NCBI GenBank assembly: GCA_023440865.1
Contig: JAEXRM010000071.1
Span: forward strand, 1 to 27,061
Direction of reading: 5' to 3'
Origin: Bacillota bacterium
GTDB lineage: Bacteria > Bacillota > Clostridia > DSM-8532
DNA length: 27,061 nt
Positions 8,786-16,166 of this stretch are shown piece by piece. Position numbers and translations under genes: made by a program. Position 1 is the stretch's first letter. Each line of letters begins with the position of its first letter. A model generated the notes under the pieces. The model saw only the letters and a program-made list of their open reading frames with translations. It did not search any database and was not told the DNA's origin.

Positions 8786-8974
8786 TCAATACGGGGATTC
8801 GGGCATGATGATCCAGGCCAGCAAGTACAACAGCCCGCCGGTGCCGAACACGAACACCGAGATGGCCCAGATGATGCGCACGATCGTCGGATCGATGCCG
8901 AAATAGTCCGCGACGCCTGCGCAAACGCCGCCTATCATCTTGTTGCTTCTGGAACGGAACAGTTTCTTGTCCAT
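8786..8974 (-). CDS. PspC-domain membrane peptide
   Basis: Small protein of 62 aa that is almost entirely a PspC domain: KKLFRSRSNKMIGGVCAGVADYF, then GIDPTIVRIIW and a hydrophobic stretch (residues about 32-57) ending in IIMPESP. Family members are single-domain membrane proteins linked to envelope stress. No PspA gene is nearby, so the role here is open. The ATG at 8974 has AAGGAG just upstream. It is transcribed alone, with its own terminator. Confidence 0.9.
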   Translation of the reverse strand: MDKKLFRSRSNKMIGGVCAGVADYFGIDPTIVRIIWAISVFVFGTGGLLYLLAWIIMPESPY

Positions 8975-9336
8975 GTGATCTCCTTCCGGCGGGAATGCGT
9001 GCCTTTGCCGCGTCCTTTTCGTACCGCCTTGGCTTTGATGACCATGGTACGCGGCGTACCGCGGCGCTGTCTGCCCGGGCAGATTGGGATTGGATGAGAA
9101 TCGCGTGAGAAGGATGATGGGCAAGCCGCCAGGGAGGGGGCGGGACTGGCTGCGCACGGGTGGGTGCGGATTTGTATCAAGATCACACAGGGCACTGTTT
9201 GCAGACACGCAAATAAGGGACATAACAAGTAAGGGGGCATGCCGGTCAAGCCGCGGCGGACCCGGCTCTCCCGACAGGACTCACAGGCATGATGATGCGG
9301 GCTTCCGGCCCTGCGGTCACAATAGATGGAGGCAAC
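8975..9336. promoter_or_regulatory. Divergent region with two palindromes
   Basis: The 362 bases between the divergent PspC and DAK2/DegV genes hold no convincing gene. Two dyads lie 9 bases apart: GGTACGC-G-GCGTACC (9046-9060) and the perfect 14-mer TCTGCCCGGGCAGA (9070-9083). They lie 72-109 bases upstream of the PspC start and could be operators. A weak rightward promoter may be TTGCAG with CATAAC, spacing 16, near 9200-9227. Confidence 0.4.
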
Positions 9337-11166
9337 ATGCGCAATGGACCAGACCCTGCCGATATCCACGACGCCATGCTCGATGGCACCTTGCTGTACG
9401 ACGCAATCCTGTCCGGCGCGGGCAACGTGATCCTCAATGAACGCCTGCTCAACCGCATCAACGTGTTCCCGGTTCCGGACGGCGACACCGGTACGAATCT
9501 GGCGCTGACGCTGCGCACCGTCATGGCCAAGGCCGTGCGGGAGCCGGCGGTTTCCCGCACGATGGCCTCCATTTCCAGTGCCGCGGTTGAGAACGCCTAT
9601 GGCAATTCCGGCATGATCTTCGCCCAGTTCCTGCATGGGCTGTCACAGGCCGTGCAGTCCAAGGAGCGGCTCACGCCCGATGAATTCGCCGTTTCCTGCG
9701 GATACGCGGCGCATCACGCACGGGCGGCGGTCGCCGTGCCGCAGGAGGGAACCATTCTCACCGTCATGCACGAGTGGGCCGAGTCGCTCAAGCGACAGAA
9801 TCCGGATCTGGGCCTGGAAGCATGGCTTGCCCCCGCAGTCGGGCATGCGCGCGACGTTGTGGAGCAGACACGCAACATGATGCGGATTTTTCGTGAACGC
9901 AATGTCGTCGACTCCGGCGCCAAGGGATTTCTGCTGTTCCTGGAGGGTATTCTGGCCCGCGTTCGCCATGGCGGGACCGATGCGGCGGCCGCGGCGCTGC
10001 AGCTGGAGGAGGAGGCCGAGGTCGAGCCGGTTCCGGTGGAGCCCCCCCGATATCGCTACTGCACGCAGTTCACGCTCCGCCTGGATCATCCTTCCCCCGC
10101 GACGCTTCTTGCAGAGAAGCTGGCAGGCATGGGAGACTCGCTTGTGGTCGGCGGGGTGCTCCCGTTGGCGCAGGTGCATGTCCATGCCGATGATCCGGCG
10201 GCGGTCATGGACGTCTTGACCGGGGTGGGCCAGGTGATCTCCCACAAGGTCGACGACATGGCCCTGCAGCAGGAGATGGTGGCGCATCCGAGCCGCCGCA
10301 TCGCCATCGTGACCGATTCGATCGCGGACCTGCCCCCGCAATGGCTGAAGGCGTCACAGGTGCTTGTGCTGCCGGTCCACATCATCCAGGACGGCACCGC
10401 ATACCTCGACAAGCAGACCATGACCCACGAGCGGTTTTTCCGCGATGTCGACACCCAGGCGATGCATCCGACCAGCGCGCAGCCGACGGCCGCATCCATC
10501 GAGCGGGTGTTCGCGTTCGCGCTGGCACATTTTGACGCGGTCCTGGGCGTGTTCGTCTCGTCGCAGATGAGCGGGCTCGTACGGCAGGCGCGACTCGTCG
10601 CCGACCGCATGACGGGTGGGGATGGGCGTGTGCGCATCGTGGACACGCGGCTCAACTCAGCCGCCGAGGGGCTGGCCGTGGCGGAGGCCGTGCGGCTGTC
10701 CGATGAAGGACTGCCACTCGGCGAGGTGGCGGAGCGACTGGAGGCGTTCTGCTCACGGACGCGCATTCTGGTCAGCGTCGCCACCCTGAAGTACATGCTC
10801 AAGGGCGGCCGCGTCTCCAGGGTCAAGGGGGCGTTGCTGGGCCTGTTGCGGCTCAAGCCCGTGGTTTCGATCGATGCTTCCGGCAAGGGCAGCATCGCTG
10901 CCAAGACATTCACCCGGCACGGTGCCATGCGCCGCATGCTCCGGCAGGTGGAAAGGGATCACCGGCGGTTCGGTGTCCTGCAGTACAGCCTTGTGCATGC
11001 GGATGATCCGGCCGTGCTCGAACCCTTTCGCAGACAGGTGGAAGCCATCGTGGGCAGGCCGCCGGACCATGTGACCCCCATTTCCTCGGTGGTCGCGCTC
11101 AATGCGGGGCGCGGTGCATTCGCCATCGCCTATGCGGTGGGAGAAGCGGCGGTGGCGCATGCGTGA
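9337..11166 (+). CDS. Fused DAK2 (FakA-like) and DegV (FakB-like) protein
   Basis: 609 aa joining two halves that are usually separate subunits of fatty-acid kinase. Residues about 12-208 are a DAK2/DhaL ATP-binding domain (NVFPVPDGDTGTNLALTL at 42-59, GNSGMIFAQFLHGL, VVDSGAKGFLLFLEG). Residues about 238-312 match the FakA middle domain (YCTQFTLRL, VHVHADDP). From 321 a DegV fatty-acid-binding domain follows (IAIVTDSIADLP, HPTSAQPT, SSQMSGL, LKGGRVSRVKGALLGLLRLKP). The usual FakA C-terminal domain appears to be replaced by DegV. Predicted role: phosphorylation of a bound fatty acid for phospholipid synthesis. The ATG at 9337 has GGAGG 4 bases upstream; an ATG at 9289 has a poorer site. Such fusions are known in some bacteria but have been studied less than the split enzyme. 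Confidence 0.9.
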   Translation: MRNGPDPADIHDAMLDGTLLYDAILSGAGNVILNERLLNRINVFPVPDGDTGTNLALTLRTVMAKAVREPAVSRTMASISSAAVENAYGNSGMIFAQFLHGLSQAVQSKERLTPDEFAVSCGYAAHHARAAVAVPQEGTILTVMHEWAESLKRQNPDLGLEAWLAPAVGHARDVVEQTRNMMRIFRERNVVDSGAKGFLLFLEGILARVRHGGTDAAAAALQLEEEAEVEPVPVEPPRYRYCTQFTLRLDHPSPATLLAEKLAGMGDSLVVGGVLPLAQVHVHADDPAAVMDVLTGVGQVISHKVDDMALQQEMVAHPSRRIAIVTDSIADLPPQWLKASQVLVLPVHIIQDGTAYLDKQTMTHERFFRDVDTQAMHPTSAQPTAASIERVFAFALAHFDAVLGVFVSSQMSGLVRQARLVADRMTGGDGRVRIVDTRLNSAAEGLAVAEAVRLSDEGLPLGEVAERLEAFCSRTRILVSVATLKYMLKGGRVSRVKGALLGLLRLKPVVSIDASGKGSIAAKTFTRHGAMRRMLRQVERDHRRFGVLQYSLVHADDPAVLEPFRRQVEAIVGRPPDHVTPISSVVALNAGRGAFAIAYAVGEAAVAHA

Positions 11167-11992
11167 CTGGATGGCCGGCCTTGTTCCCGCACCGGAGGCG
11201 GTCCGCATGCTGCTGTGGAGCGGTGTGTTTCTGCTTGCCTACTTCACCCTGTGGTATCTGCTGGGAGAACGCCTGCGCAACGCGGGCCTGGTCGACATCG
11301 GATGGGGTGCGGGTTTTGTCGTGCTTGCCGCGGCTGCCGCATGCCTGTCCCCGTCGGTTCCTGGATTCATGCTGGCTGCCGCGGTTGGCGTCTGGGGGGT
11401 CCGGCTCGCCGTCCATATCGGCCGGCGGAACATCGGTAAGCCCGAGGATCCCCGTTACCGGGACTTCCGGCAGGCGTGGGGCAAAAGCTGGCCATTGCGT
11501 GCCTGGCTGCAGCTGTTCCTGTTCCAGGGCCTGATGATGGGCATCATCGCATCTCCCTTCCTGCTGGGCATCCGGGCCTCCGGCATCTCCGGACCCGATG
11601 GCATCCTCCGGAAGTTGCTGCTGGGTGCCGGTCTGCTGCTGTGGGGGTGCGGTTTTTCACTCGAGGCGGTGGCGGATGCCCAACTGGCGCGGTTTCTCAA
11701 CAACCGGCGACAGGCGGGTCTGGTGCTCGATACCGGTGCATGGGCATGGTCGCGGCATCCGAACTACTTCGGGGAGGCGTTGGCCTGGTGGGGGATCTTC
11801 GTGGCTTCCCTCGCGCTTGGCGCACCCGCCTGGACGGTCATCGGCCCCGTGACAATCACCTGGCTGGTGCGTTGGGTTTCCGGCGTGCCCCTGCTGGAGA
11901 AGCGCATGGCATCACGCCCCGGGTATGCCGCTTATGCGGCCCGCACACCGGTGTTCGTTCCCAGGCCGCCGCAGCGGAGGAAGGAGACTTGA
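11159..11992 (+). CDS. DUF1295 (steroid 5-alpha-reductase-like) membrane protein
   Basis: Integral membrane protein of about 277 aa with seven or so hydrophobic segments. The C-terminal signature WSRHPNYFGEALAWWGIF, followed by PLLEKRMASRPGYAAYAART, marks the DUF1295/ICMT-like fold shared with steroid 5-alpha reductases and isoprenylcysteine methyltransferases. The substrate is unknown; a lipid or isoprenoid is likely. It overlaps the end of the DAK2/DegV gene by 8 bases, which suggests translational coupling. The ATG at 11159 is preferred; an ATG at 11132 would add 9 residues. Confidence 0.88.
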   Translation: MRDWMAGLVPAPEAVRMLLWSGVFLLAYFTLWYLLGERLRNAGLVDIGWGAGFVVLAAAAACLSPSVPGFMLAAAVGVWGVRLAVHIGRRNIGKPEDPRYRDFRQAWGKSWPLRAWLQLFLFQGLMMGIIASPFLLGIRASGISGPDGILRKLLLGAGLLLWGCGFSLEAVADAQLARFLNNRRQAGLVLDTGAWAWSRHPNYFGEALAWWGIFVASLALGAPAWTVIGPVTITWLVRWVSGVPLLEKRMASRPGYAAYAARTPVFVPRPPQRRKET

Positions 11993-11994
11993 CC

Positions 11995-12405
11995 ATGGAG
12001 TTCCTCAAATGGCTTGCCCGTTATGGGATCCTGTTCGGTGTGTTTCTTGTGATCGACATGATCTGGCTGGTTGTGGTGGCGCGGAAATTTTACGCCCGCC
12101 ACCTGGGCTTTCTCATGCGCGATCCGGTCAATCTGCCGGCTGCGTTGATCTTCTACCTGCTGTTCGTCGCAGGCATCCTGTTTTTTGTGCTGGAGCCCGC
12201 GCTCCGGCGCGACAGCCTGGGGCACGCCGCGTTGGCGGGCGCGCTGTTCGGGCTGGTGACCTATGCCACGTACGATCTGACGAATCTGGCGACCATCAGG
12301 GATTGGCCGCTGCTGGTGACGGTCGTGGACCTCGCCTGGGGAACCGGTGTCAGTCTCGCCGTCTCCGTGGCCGGATTCCTGCTGGTACGCCGTTTTGTTC
12401 CGTGA
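11995..12405 (+). CDS. DUF2177 membrane protein
   Basis: 136 aa, four predicted membrane helices. Family features are FLVIDMIWLVVVARKFY at the N-terminus, NLPAALIFYLLFVAG and the central GLVTYATYDLTNLATIRDWP, followed by VVDLAWGTGVSLAV. The function of the family is unknown. The start lies 2 bases after the DUF1295 stop codon, with GGAGGAAGGAG (11976-11986) as ribosome site, so the two are translated together. Pairing with a DUF1295 protein suggests a shared membrane-lipid task. Confidence 0.9.
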   Translation: MEFLKWLARYGILFGVFLVIDMIWLVVVARKFYARHLGFLMRDPVNLPAALIFYLLFVAGILFFVLEPALRRDSLGHAALAGALFGLVTYATYDLTNLATIRDWPLLVTVVDLAWGTGVSLAVSVAGFLLVRRFVP

Positions 12406-12438
12406 GTCCGGGTGGCGTGCGTGACGGGTGGTCGGCAC

Positions 12439-12804
12439 TCACATCATCTTCTTCAGTGTGGTCAGCAGTTCATCCACCACCTCCAGGTCGCCCGCCTGGA
12501 TCCTGTCGATCAGGCAGCTCTTCATGTGCCGTTCGAGCACGAGCCGACCGATGGCGTCGAGTGCGGCGGAAGTCGCCTGCAGCTGGTTGAGGATGTCGTC
12601 GCAGTAAACGTCGCGCTCGAGCATGCCGCGGATGCCGCGGATTTGTCCCTCGGCCCGGTTGCAGCGGCTGATGAGGGCGGCCTTCTCGCGGTCGTCGCGT
12701 TGTGTCGTGCGGGCGCAATGACTGCAGGCCGGTTTTGACGGTGTGGCCGATGTGTCGTCCCTCGTTGTGTCGCCATGGCGGGATGCTGTCTTTTCTTCCT
12801 TCAT
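12439..12804 (-). CDS. csoR: CsoR/FrmR-family metal- or sulfur-sensing repressor
   Basis: All-alpha DNA-binding repressor, 121 aa. The conserved core is RCNRAEGQIRGIRGMLERD (48-65), CDDILNQLQATSAALDAIG and LERHMKSC. Cys68, His93 and Cys97 have the same spacing (25 and 4) as the copper ligands of CsoR. An N-terminal extension of about 35 residues carries a further CSHC (27-30), which is not part of the basic family. The ATG at 12804 has AAGGAGGT upstream. It follows the permease gene after 52 bases and is probably in its operon. Copper sensing is likely from the ligands, but no copper ATPase or chaperone is nearby. Confidence 0.88.
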   Translation of the reverse strand: MKEEKTASRHGDTTRDDTSATPSKPACSHCARTTQRDDREKAALISRCNRAEGQIRGIRGMLERDVYCDDILNQLQATSAALDAIGRLVLERHMKSCLIDRIQAGDLEVVDELLTTLKKMM

Positions 12805-12856
12805 GAGACCTCCTTGCCGATGGGGGGCATCCGCGACCGCCTGATGCCGATGCGGG

Positions 12857-13960
12857 TCAGACGGGCACCGTGAACAGGAACAGGGTGCCGAACAACGCCA
12901 GTCCGGCGAAGTTCAGACCGTGGAACCAGGCGAGGTAACGCGTGCCGTGATGGTGACGGGCGAAGAGCCGCCAGGAGATGAGGCTGGCCATCGAGGCGAT
13001 GAGCGTGCCCATGCCGCCGATGTTCACCCCGAGGAAGACAGCCCGCCAGTGTTCCGTGAACGGTGCCAGCATCAGCGCGGCGGGGACATTGCTGATGCCC
13101 TGCGACAGCAGCAGGCCGGCGAGGTAGGTGCCCCGCGCATCCGCCAGCAGTCCGGACACCGTTTCGGCGACCACAGGCATCCGTGTGAGGTTGCCGATGG
13201 CGATGAAAAAGCACACGAATGTCAGCAGCAGGAAGATGTCCAGTTTTCGCAGCAAGGGCTTGTCAAGCACATACAGCAGCAACAAGGCGGCGACCGCCAC
13301 GCCAGCGACGGGCAGCAGCCTGAACACGCCGGCGACACCCGCCAGGAACAACGCCAGATACGTGACCGTACGCATGCGGCCGACCTCGCGCTCCATGCCG
13401 ATGTGGAAGCGGATGGGATTCGCCGGGGTCAGCAGGCATGCCAAAAGACAGAGGACACCCAGCCCGGCGGCGACGAACGGCAGTGCGGCGCCGAAGACCT
13501 GGAACGGGGTCAGCCCGTAATGGCTGTACAGGAACAGGTTCTGCGGGTTGCCCATCGGTGTGAGCGTGCTGCCGATGTTCGCCGCCAACGTCTGCAGGAT
13601 GACGGCCTTCATCGGGTCGAAGCCGGCCTTGCGGCCGATCAGCAGCATCAGCGGCACCAGGGAGATGAGGGCGACGTCGTTCGTGACGGCCATGGCCAGA
13701 ACGCCGGTCAGCAGCACCATGACGAGCGTGACCCGCCGTTCGTCGGAGAACCGGCGCACCAGCCGCACGGCGATGGCATCGAACAGACGGACCCGTTCCA
13801 GTCCCAGCACGGCGGTCATCAGGTTGAAGAGGGAGCCGACCACATGCCAGTCGATGTCTGCGGCGGAAGGCCTTCTGACGAGGGACGTGACGACGGCCAG
13901 AACCAGGGAGACGGCAAAGACCGTCTCTTCATGGAGCTTGTTGCGGATGGTGCGGATCAT
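12857..13960 (-). CDS. ArsB/SLC13-type ion transporter
   Basis: Integral membrane protein, 367 aa, with about ten hydrophobic segments. Features of the ion-transporter superfamily are AMAVTNDVALISLVPLML (TND at 93-95), NIGSTLTPMGNPQN (128-141) and a second half with GISNVPAALMLAPF and GVNIGGMGTLIASMASLI, giving the expected inverted repeat. Substrates in the family include arsenite, dicarboxylates and sulfate; the sequence does not decide between them. The ATG at 13960 has GGAAGGG upstream. It lies 102 bases after the Na+/Pi gene with no clear terminator between, and before csoR. Arsenite export would fit beside phosphate uptake, which also brings in arsenate, but this is speculation. Confidence 0.82.
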   Translation of the reverse strand: MIRTIRNKLHEETVFAVSLVLAVVTSLVRRPSAADIDWHVVGSLFNLMTAVLGLERVRLFDAIAVRLVRRFSDERRVTLVMVLLTGVLAMAVTNDVALISLVPLMLLIGRKAGFDPMKAVILQTLAANIGSTLTPMGNPQNLFLYSHYGLTPFQVFGAALPFVAAGLGVLCLLACLLTPANPIRFHIGMEREVGRMRTVTYLALFLAGVAGVFRLLPVAGVAVAALLLLYVLDKPLLRKLDIFLLLTFVCFFIAIGNLTRMPVVAETVSGLLADARGTYLAGLLLSQGISNVPAALMLAPFTEHWRAVFLGVNIGGMGTLIASMASLISWRLFARHHHGTRYLAWFHGLNFAGLALFGTLFLFTVPV

Positions 13961-14062
13961 GTGCCCTTCCCCTTGATGTCCGATTTGCCGCGGCGGGAGC
14001 CGGGGTTCGCCACGCATCCGCCGTCAAGGACGTAGCGTGATGGCGGAATCGGGCCTTGGCGG

Positions 14063-15763
14063 TCAGCCTTCGGCCCCCTTGTGGTCATACACCCCGCCCA
14101 GCTTGTGGGACAGGTCGTCCATCACGCTCTCGGCGATGTTCTTGCAGCTGTCGGACATGCGTTCGATGTAATGGATGAGCTCCACGAAGGCGATCGCGGT
14201 TTCGGGCCGGCACGCGCCGCTGTTGAGGCGGGCGATGTGCCGTTCGCGCAGGCGTGCCTCGAGTCCGTCGATTTCGTCCTCCTGTGTGATGACGAGCCGT
14301 GCCGCTTCCATGTCCTCCTTCTCGTAGGCCTGGATGGTGTCCGAGACAACCCCCAGGATCTTGTCGAAGGCATCGGCGAGCTCGGCGACCGCGCTGTCGG
14401 ACATGACGACCTTGTTGGCAAGCATGCCGCGCGAGATCTTCATGATGTCCTTGCCGTTGTCGCCGATGCGCTCGATGTCATGCGCCATGTGCATCAGGCC
14501 GGTGAGCCGGATCGACTGCTTGTCCGTCAGCGCGCCGGCCGACAGGATGCGGGACAGGTAATCGATGATCTCGTTCTTGAGCACGTCCGTCTGGTCCTCG
14601 AGACGGCTGACTTCGTCATGGAGGGCGGGATCGCGTGTGATGAGGGCCTCCTTGGCCTTCTCCACGAGAGTCCGCGTGACATGGCCCATGCGCACCAGCT
14701 CGCCGACCGCCAGATCCATGGCGATGGCGGGCGTATGGAGCACCTTGGTGTCGATATGGGCGAGCAGCGATTCGGGCTCGCCCCCCTTGCCGGGCAGGAT
14801 GCGGCAGACCGCCTTTTCCAGCAGCCCGATCATCGGAAGGAACAGCAATGTGGCTGTCACGTTGAAGAGCGTATGGAAGTTGGCGATGGCCAGGTCCATG
14901 TGAGCAGCGTCCGGTGTGCCGCCCATGATCCATTCCACCAGCCGGGCCGACGGACCGATGAGGAACATGAACAGGACGGAGCCGCCGACATTGAACAGCG
15001 TGTGCACCATCGCCGCGCGCCGGGCGCTGCGCGATCCCCCGATGGAGGCCAGCTGCGCCGTCATGGTCGTGCCGATGTTGCTGCCGAGCACGAGCGGGAT
15101 GGCGGCGGCCAGTGAAATGAGCGGCAGGCCGTCGGCCGTGGAGGAGACGGCCAGCTTCTGGATGACGGCGATGACCGCCGAGCTGCTCTGTATGATGCCC
15201 GTGACGCCGGTACCGATCGCGACGCCCAGCAGCGGCTTGTCGGAGACGGCCAGCATCAGCTGCATCAGCTCCTCGCTCCTGGCCAGCGGCTTCATGGCGT
15301 CACTCATGACGTTCAAGCCGATGAACAGCAGGCCGAAGCCGAACACCACCTGTCCGATGTGCTTGACCTTCTGGTTGGCGATGAAGAACAGCAGGATGAA
15401 GCCGATGAAGGCGATCGGGAAGGCCATTTCGCTGATCTTGATCGATACGAGCCAGGCAGTGATCGTGGTGCCGATGTTCGCGCCCATGATGACGCCGATG
15501 GCCTGCCGCAGCGTCATGAGGCCGGCGGATACGAAACCGATGACCATGACGGTGGTGGCGCTGCTGCTCTGCAGCACGCAGGTGACCAGCGTGCCGACCA
15601 GGATGCCGACGAACGGGTTGACCGTCAGCAGCTGCAGGATGCGGCGCATTTTTTCGCCGGCCGCCTTCTGCAGGCCTTCTCCCATGTAGTTCATGCCGAA
15701 GATGAAGACGGCCAGTCCGCCGAACACGGTCGGAAGGGCCTTGAGCAGGATGTCCCTGAGCAT
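14063..15763 (-). CDS. Na+/Pi cotransporter with PhoU-like C-terminal domain
   Basis: Membrane protein, 566 aa, of the NptA/YjbB type, predicted to move phosphate with sodium. The two inverted-repeat signatures are VLQSSSATTVMVIGF (QSSS at 65-68) and IIQSSSAVIAVIQ (QSSS at 192-195), each followed by a GANIGTT or GSNIGTT segment. After about residue 340 a soluble helical PhoU-like domain follows, with MAHDIERIGDNGKDI and ELIHYIERMSDSCKNIAE. The ATG at 15763 has AGGAGGA upstream. It is divergent from pit and probably first in an operon with the permease and csoR. Homologues with this layout can also export phosphate, so direction is not certain. Confidence 0.92.
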   Translation of the reverse strand: MLRDILLKALPTVFGGLAVFIFGMNYMGEGLQKAAGEKMRRILQLLTVNPFVGILVGTLVTCVLQSSSATTVMVIGFVSAGLMTLRQAIGVIMGANIGTTITAWLVSIKISEMAFPIAFIGFILLFFIANQKVKHIGQVVFGFGLLFIGLNVMSDAMKPLARSEELMQLMLAVSDKPLLGVAIGTGVTGIIQSSSAVIAVIQKLAVSSTADGLPLISLAAAIPLVLGSNIGTTMTAQLASIGGSRSARRAAMVHTLFNVGGSVLFMFLIGPSARLVEWIMGGTPDAAHMDLAIANFHTLFNVTATLLFLPMIGLLEKAVCRILPGKGGEPESLLAHIDTKVLHTPAIAMDLAVGELVRMGHVTRTLVEKAKEALITRDPALHDEVSRLEDQTDVLKNEIIDYLSRILSAGALTDKQSIRLTGLMHMAHDIERIGDNGKDIMKISRGMLANKVVMSDSAVAELADAFDKILGVVSDTIQAYEKEDMEAARLVITQEDEIDGLEARLRERHIARLNSGACRPETAIAFVELIHYIERMSDSCKNIAESVMDDLSHKLGGVYDHKGAEG

Positions 15764-15971
15764 GCGTTCCTCCTGGGGATGGTTGCGCCGATTCCGCGGC
15801 GCCGTCTGGGTGCCACACAAAGATATCATATCCGTCGAAGCCGAATCCAACCAGAAAACGGAAGCGACATGACGGAATGCGAGACGACCATGCATCCGAT
15901 CTACAGCAGAAGCCATTCCTGGAGAAGGTTTACGGCATATCATGCGGACCCGGATCCGGTCTGCCGGACTG

Positions 15972-15997
15972 TGTTAAGGCAATGTTAAAAATGTTGC
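15972..15997. promoter_or_regulatory. PhoP-box-like direct repeats
   Basis: On the + strand TGTTAA (15972-15977) and TGTTAA (15983-15988) lie exactly 11 bp apart, with a degenerate third copy TGTTGC (15992-15997). On the - strand this reads TTAACA-N5-TTAACA, the pattern described for PhoP binding in Bacillus. The repeats sit just upstream of the predicted -35 of pit, where an activator would bind. Confidence 0.65.
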
Positions 15998-16002
15998 CGT
16001 TC

Positions 16003-16031
16003 TTGCAAAACGAACCGGGAATCGATAGGAT
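16003..16031 (+). promoter_or_regulatory. Candidate pit promoter
   Basis: TTGCAA (16003-16008), 17 bases, TAGGAT (16026-16031). Both hexamers are imperfect, as expected for an activator-dependent promoter, and the PhoP-like repeats lie 5 bases upstream. A second -10-like TATGAT is at 16033-16038. Confidence 0.5.
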
Positions 16032-16166
16032 GTATGATGGCGGCGTGCGTGGGGCTGCATGTATACAGAATGCGTGACCCGGTATTGGGAAGCGTTGACA
16101 TGAAGGCGTTTCGCCTGCCCCGTCATGTGACCAACAAGGATTCCCCACATTGGATGGAGGTCGTGG

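Larger units (their letters stand above)
15764..16166. other. Divergent control region of the phosphate genes
   Basis: 403 bases without a convincing gene. The pit-side part holds PhoP-like repeats and a promoter (listed separately). On the nptA side a - strand TATGAT (15830-15825) is a candidate -10 box without a good -35. The long 5' leader of pit (about 16040-16150) contains a nested hairpin around AGGCGTTTCGCCT (16103-16115). Confidence 0.5.

Noticed and set aside
9016..9046. Small basic reading frame on the - strand just before the PspC gene
   Set aside because: It overlaps the ribosome site of the PspC gene and continues out of frame into it; no family or ribosome site of its own.
12920..14035. 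+ strand open frame rich in Gln/His/Asp opposite the permease
   Set aside because: Composition is that of the complement of membrane-helix codons; the - strand encodes the real transporter.
16034..16166. Short + strand frame in the pit leader
   Set aside because: Start codon lies inside the predicted -10 region and the frame runs into pit in a different register.
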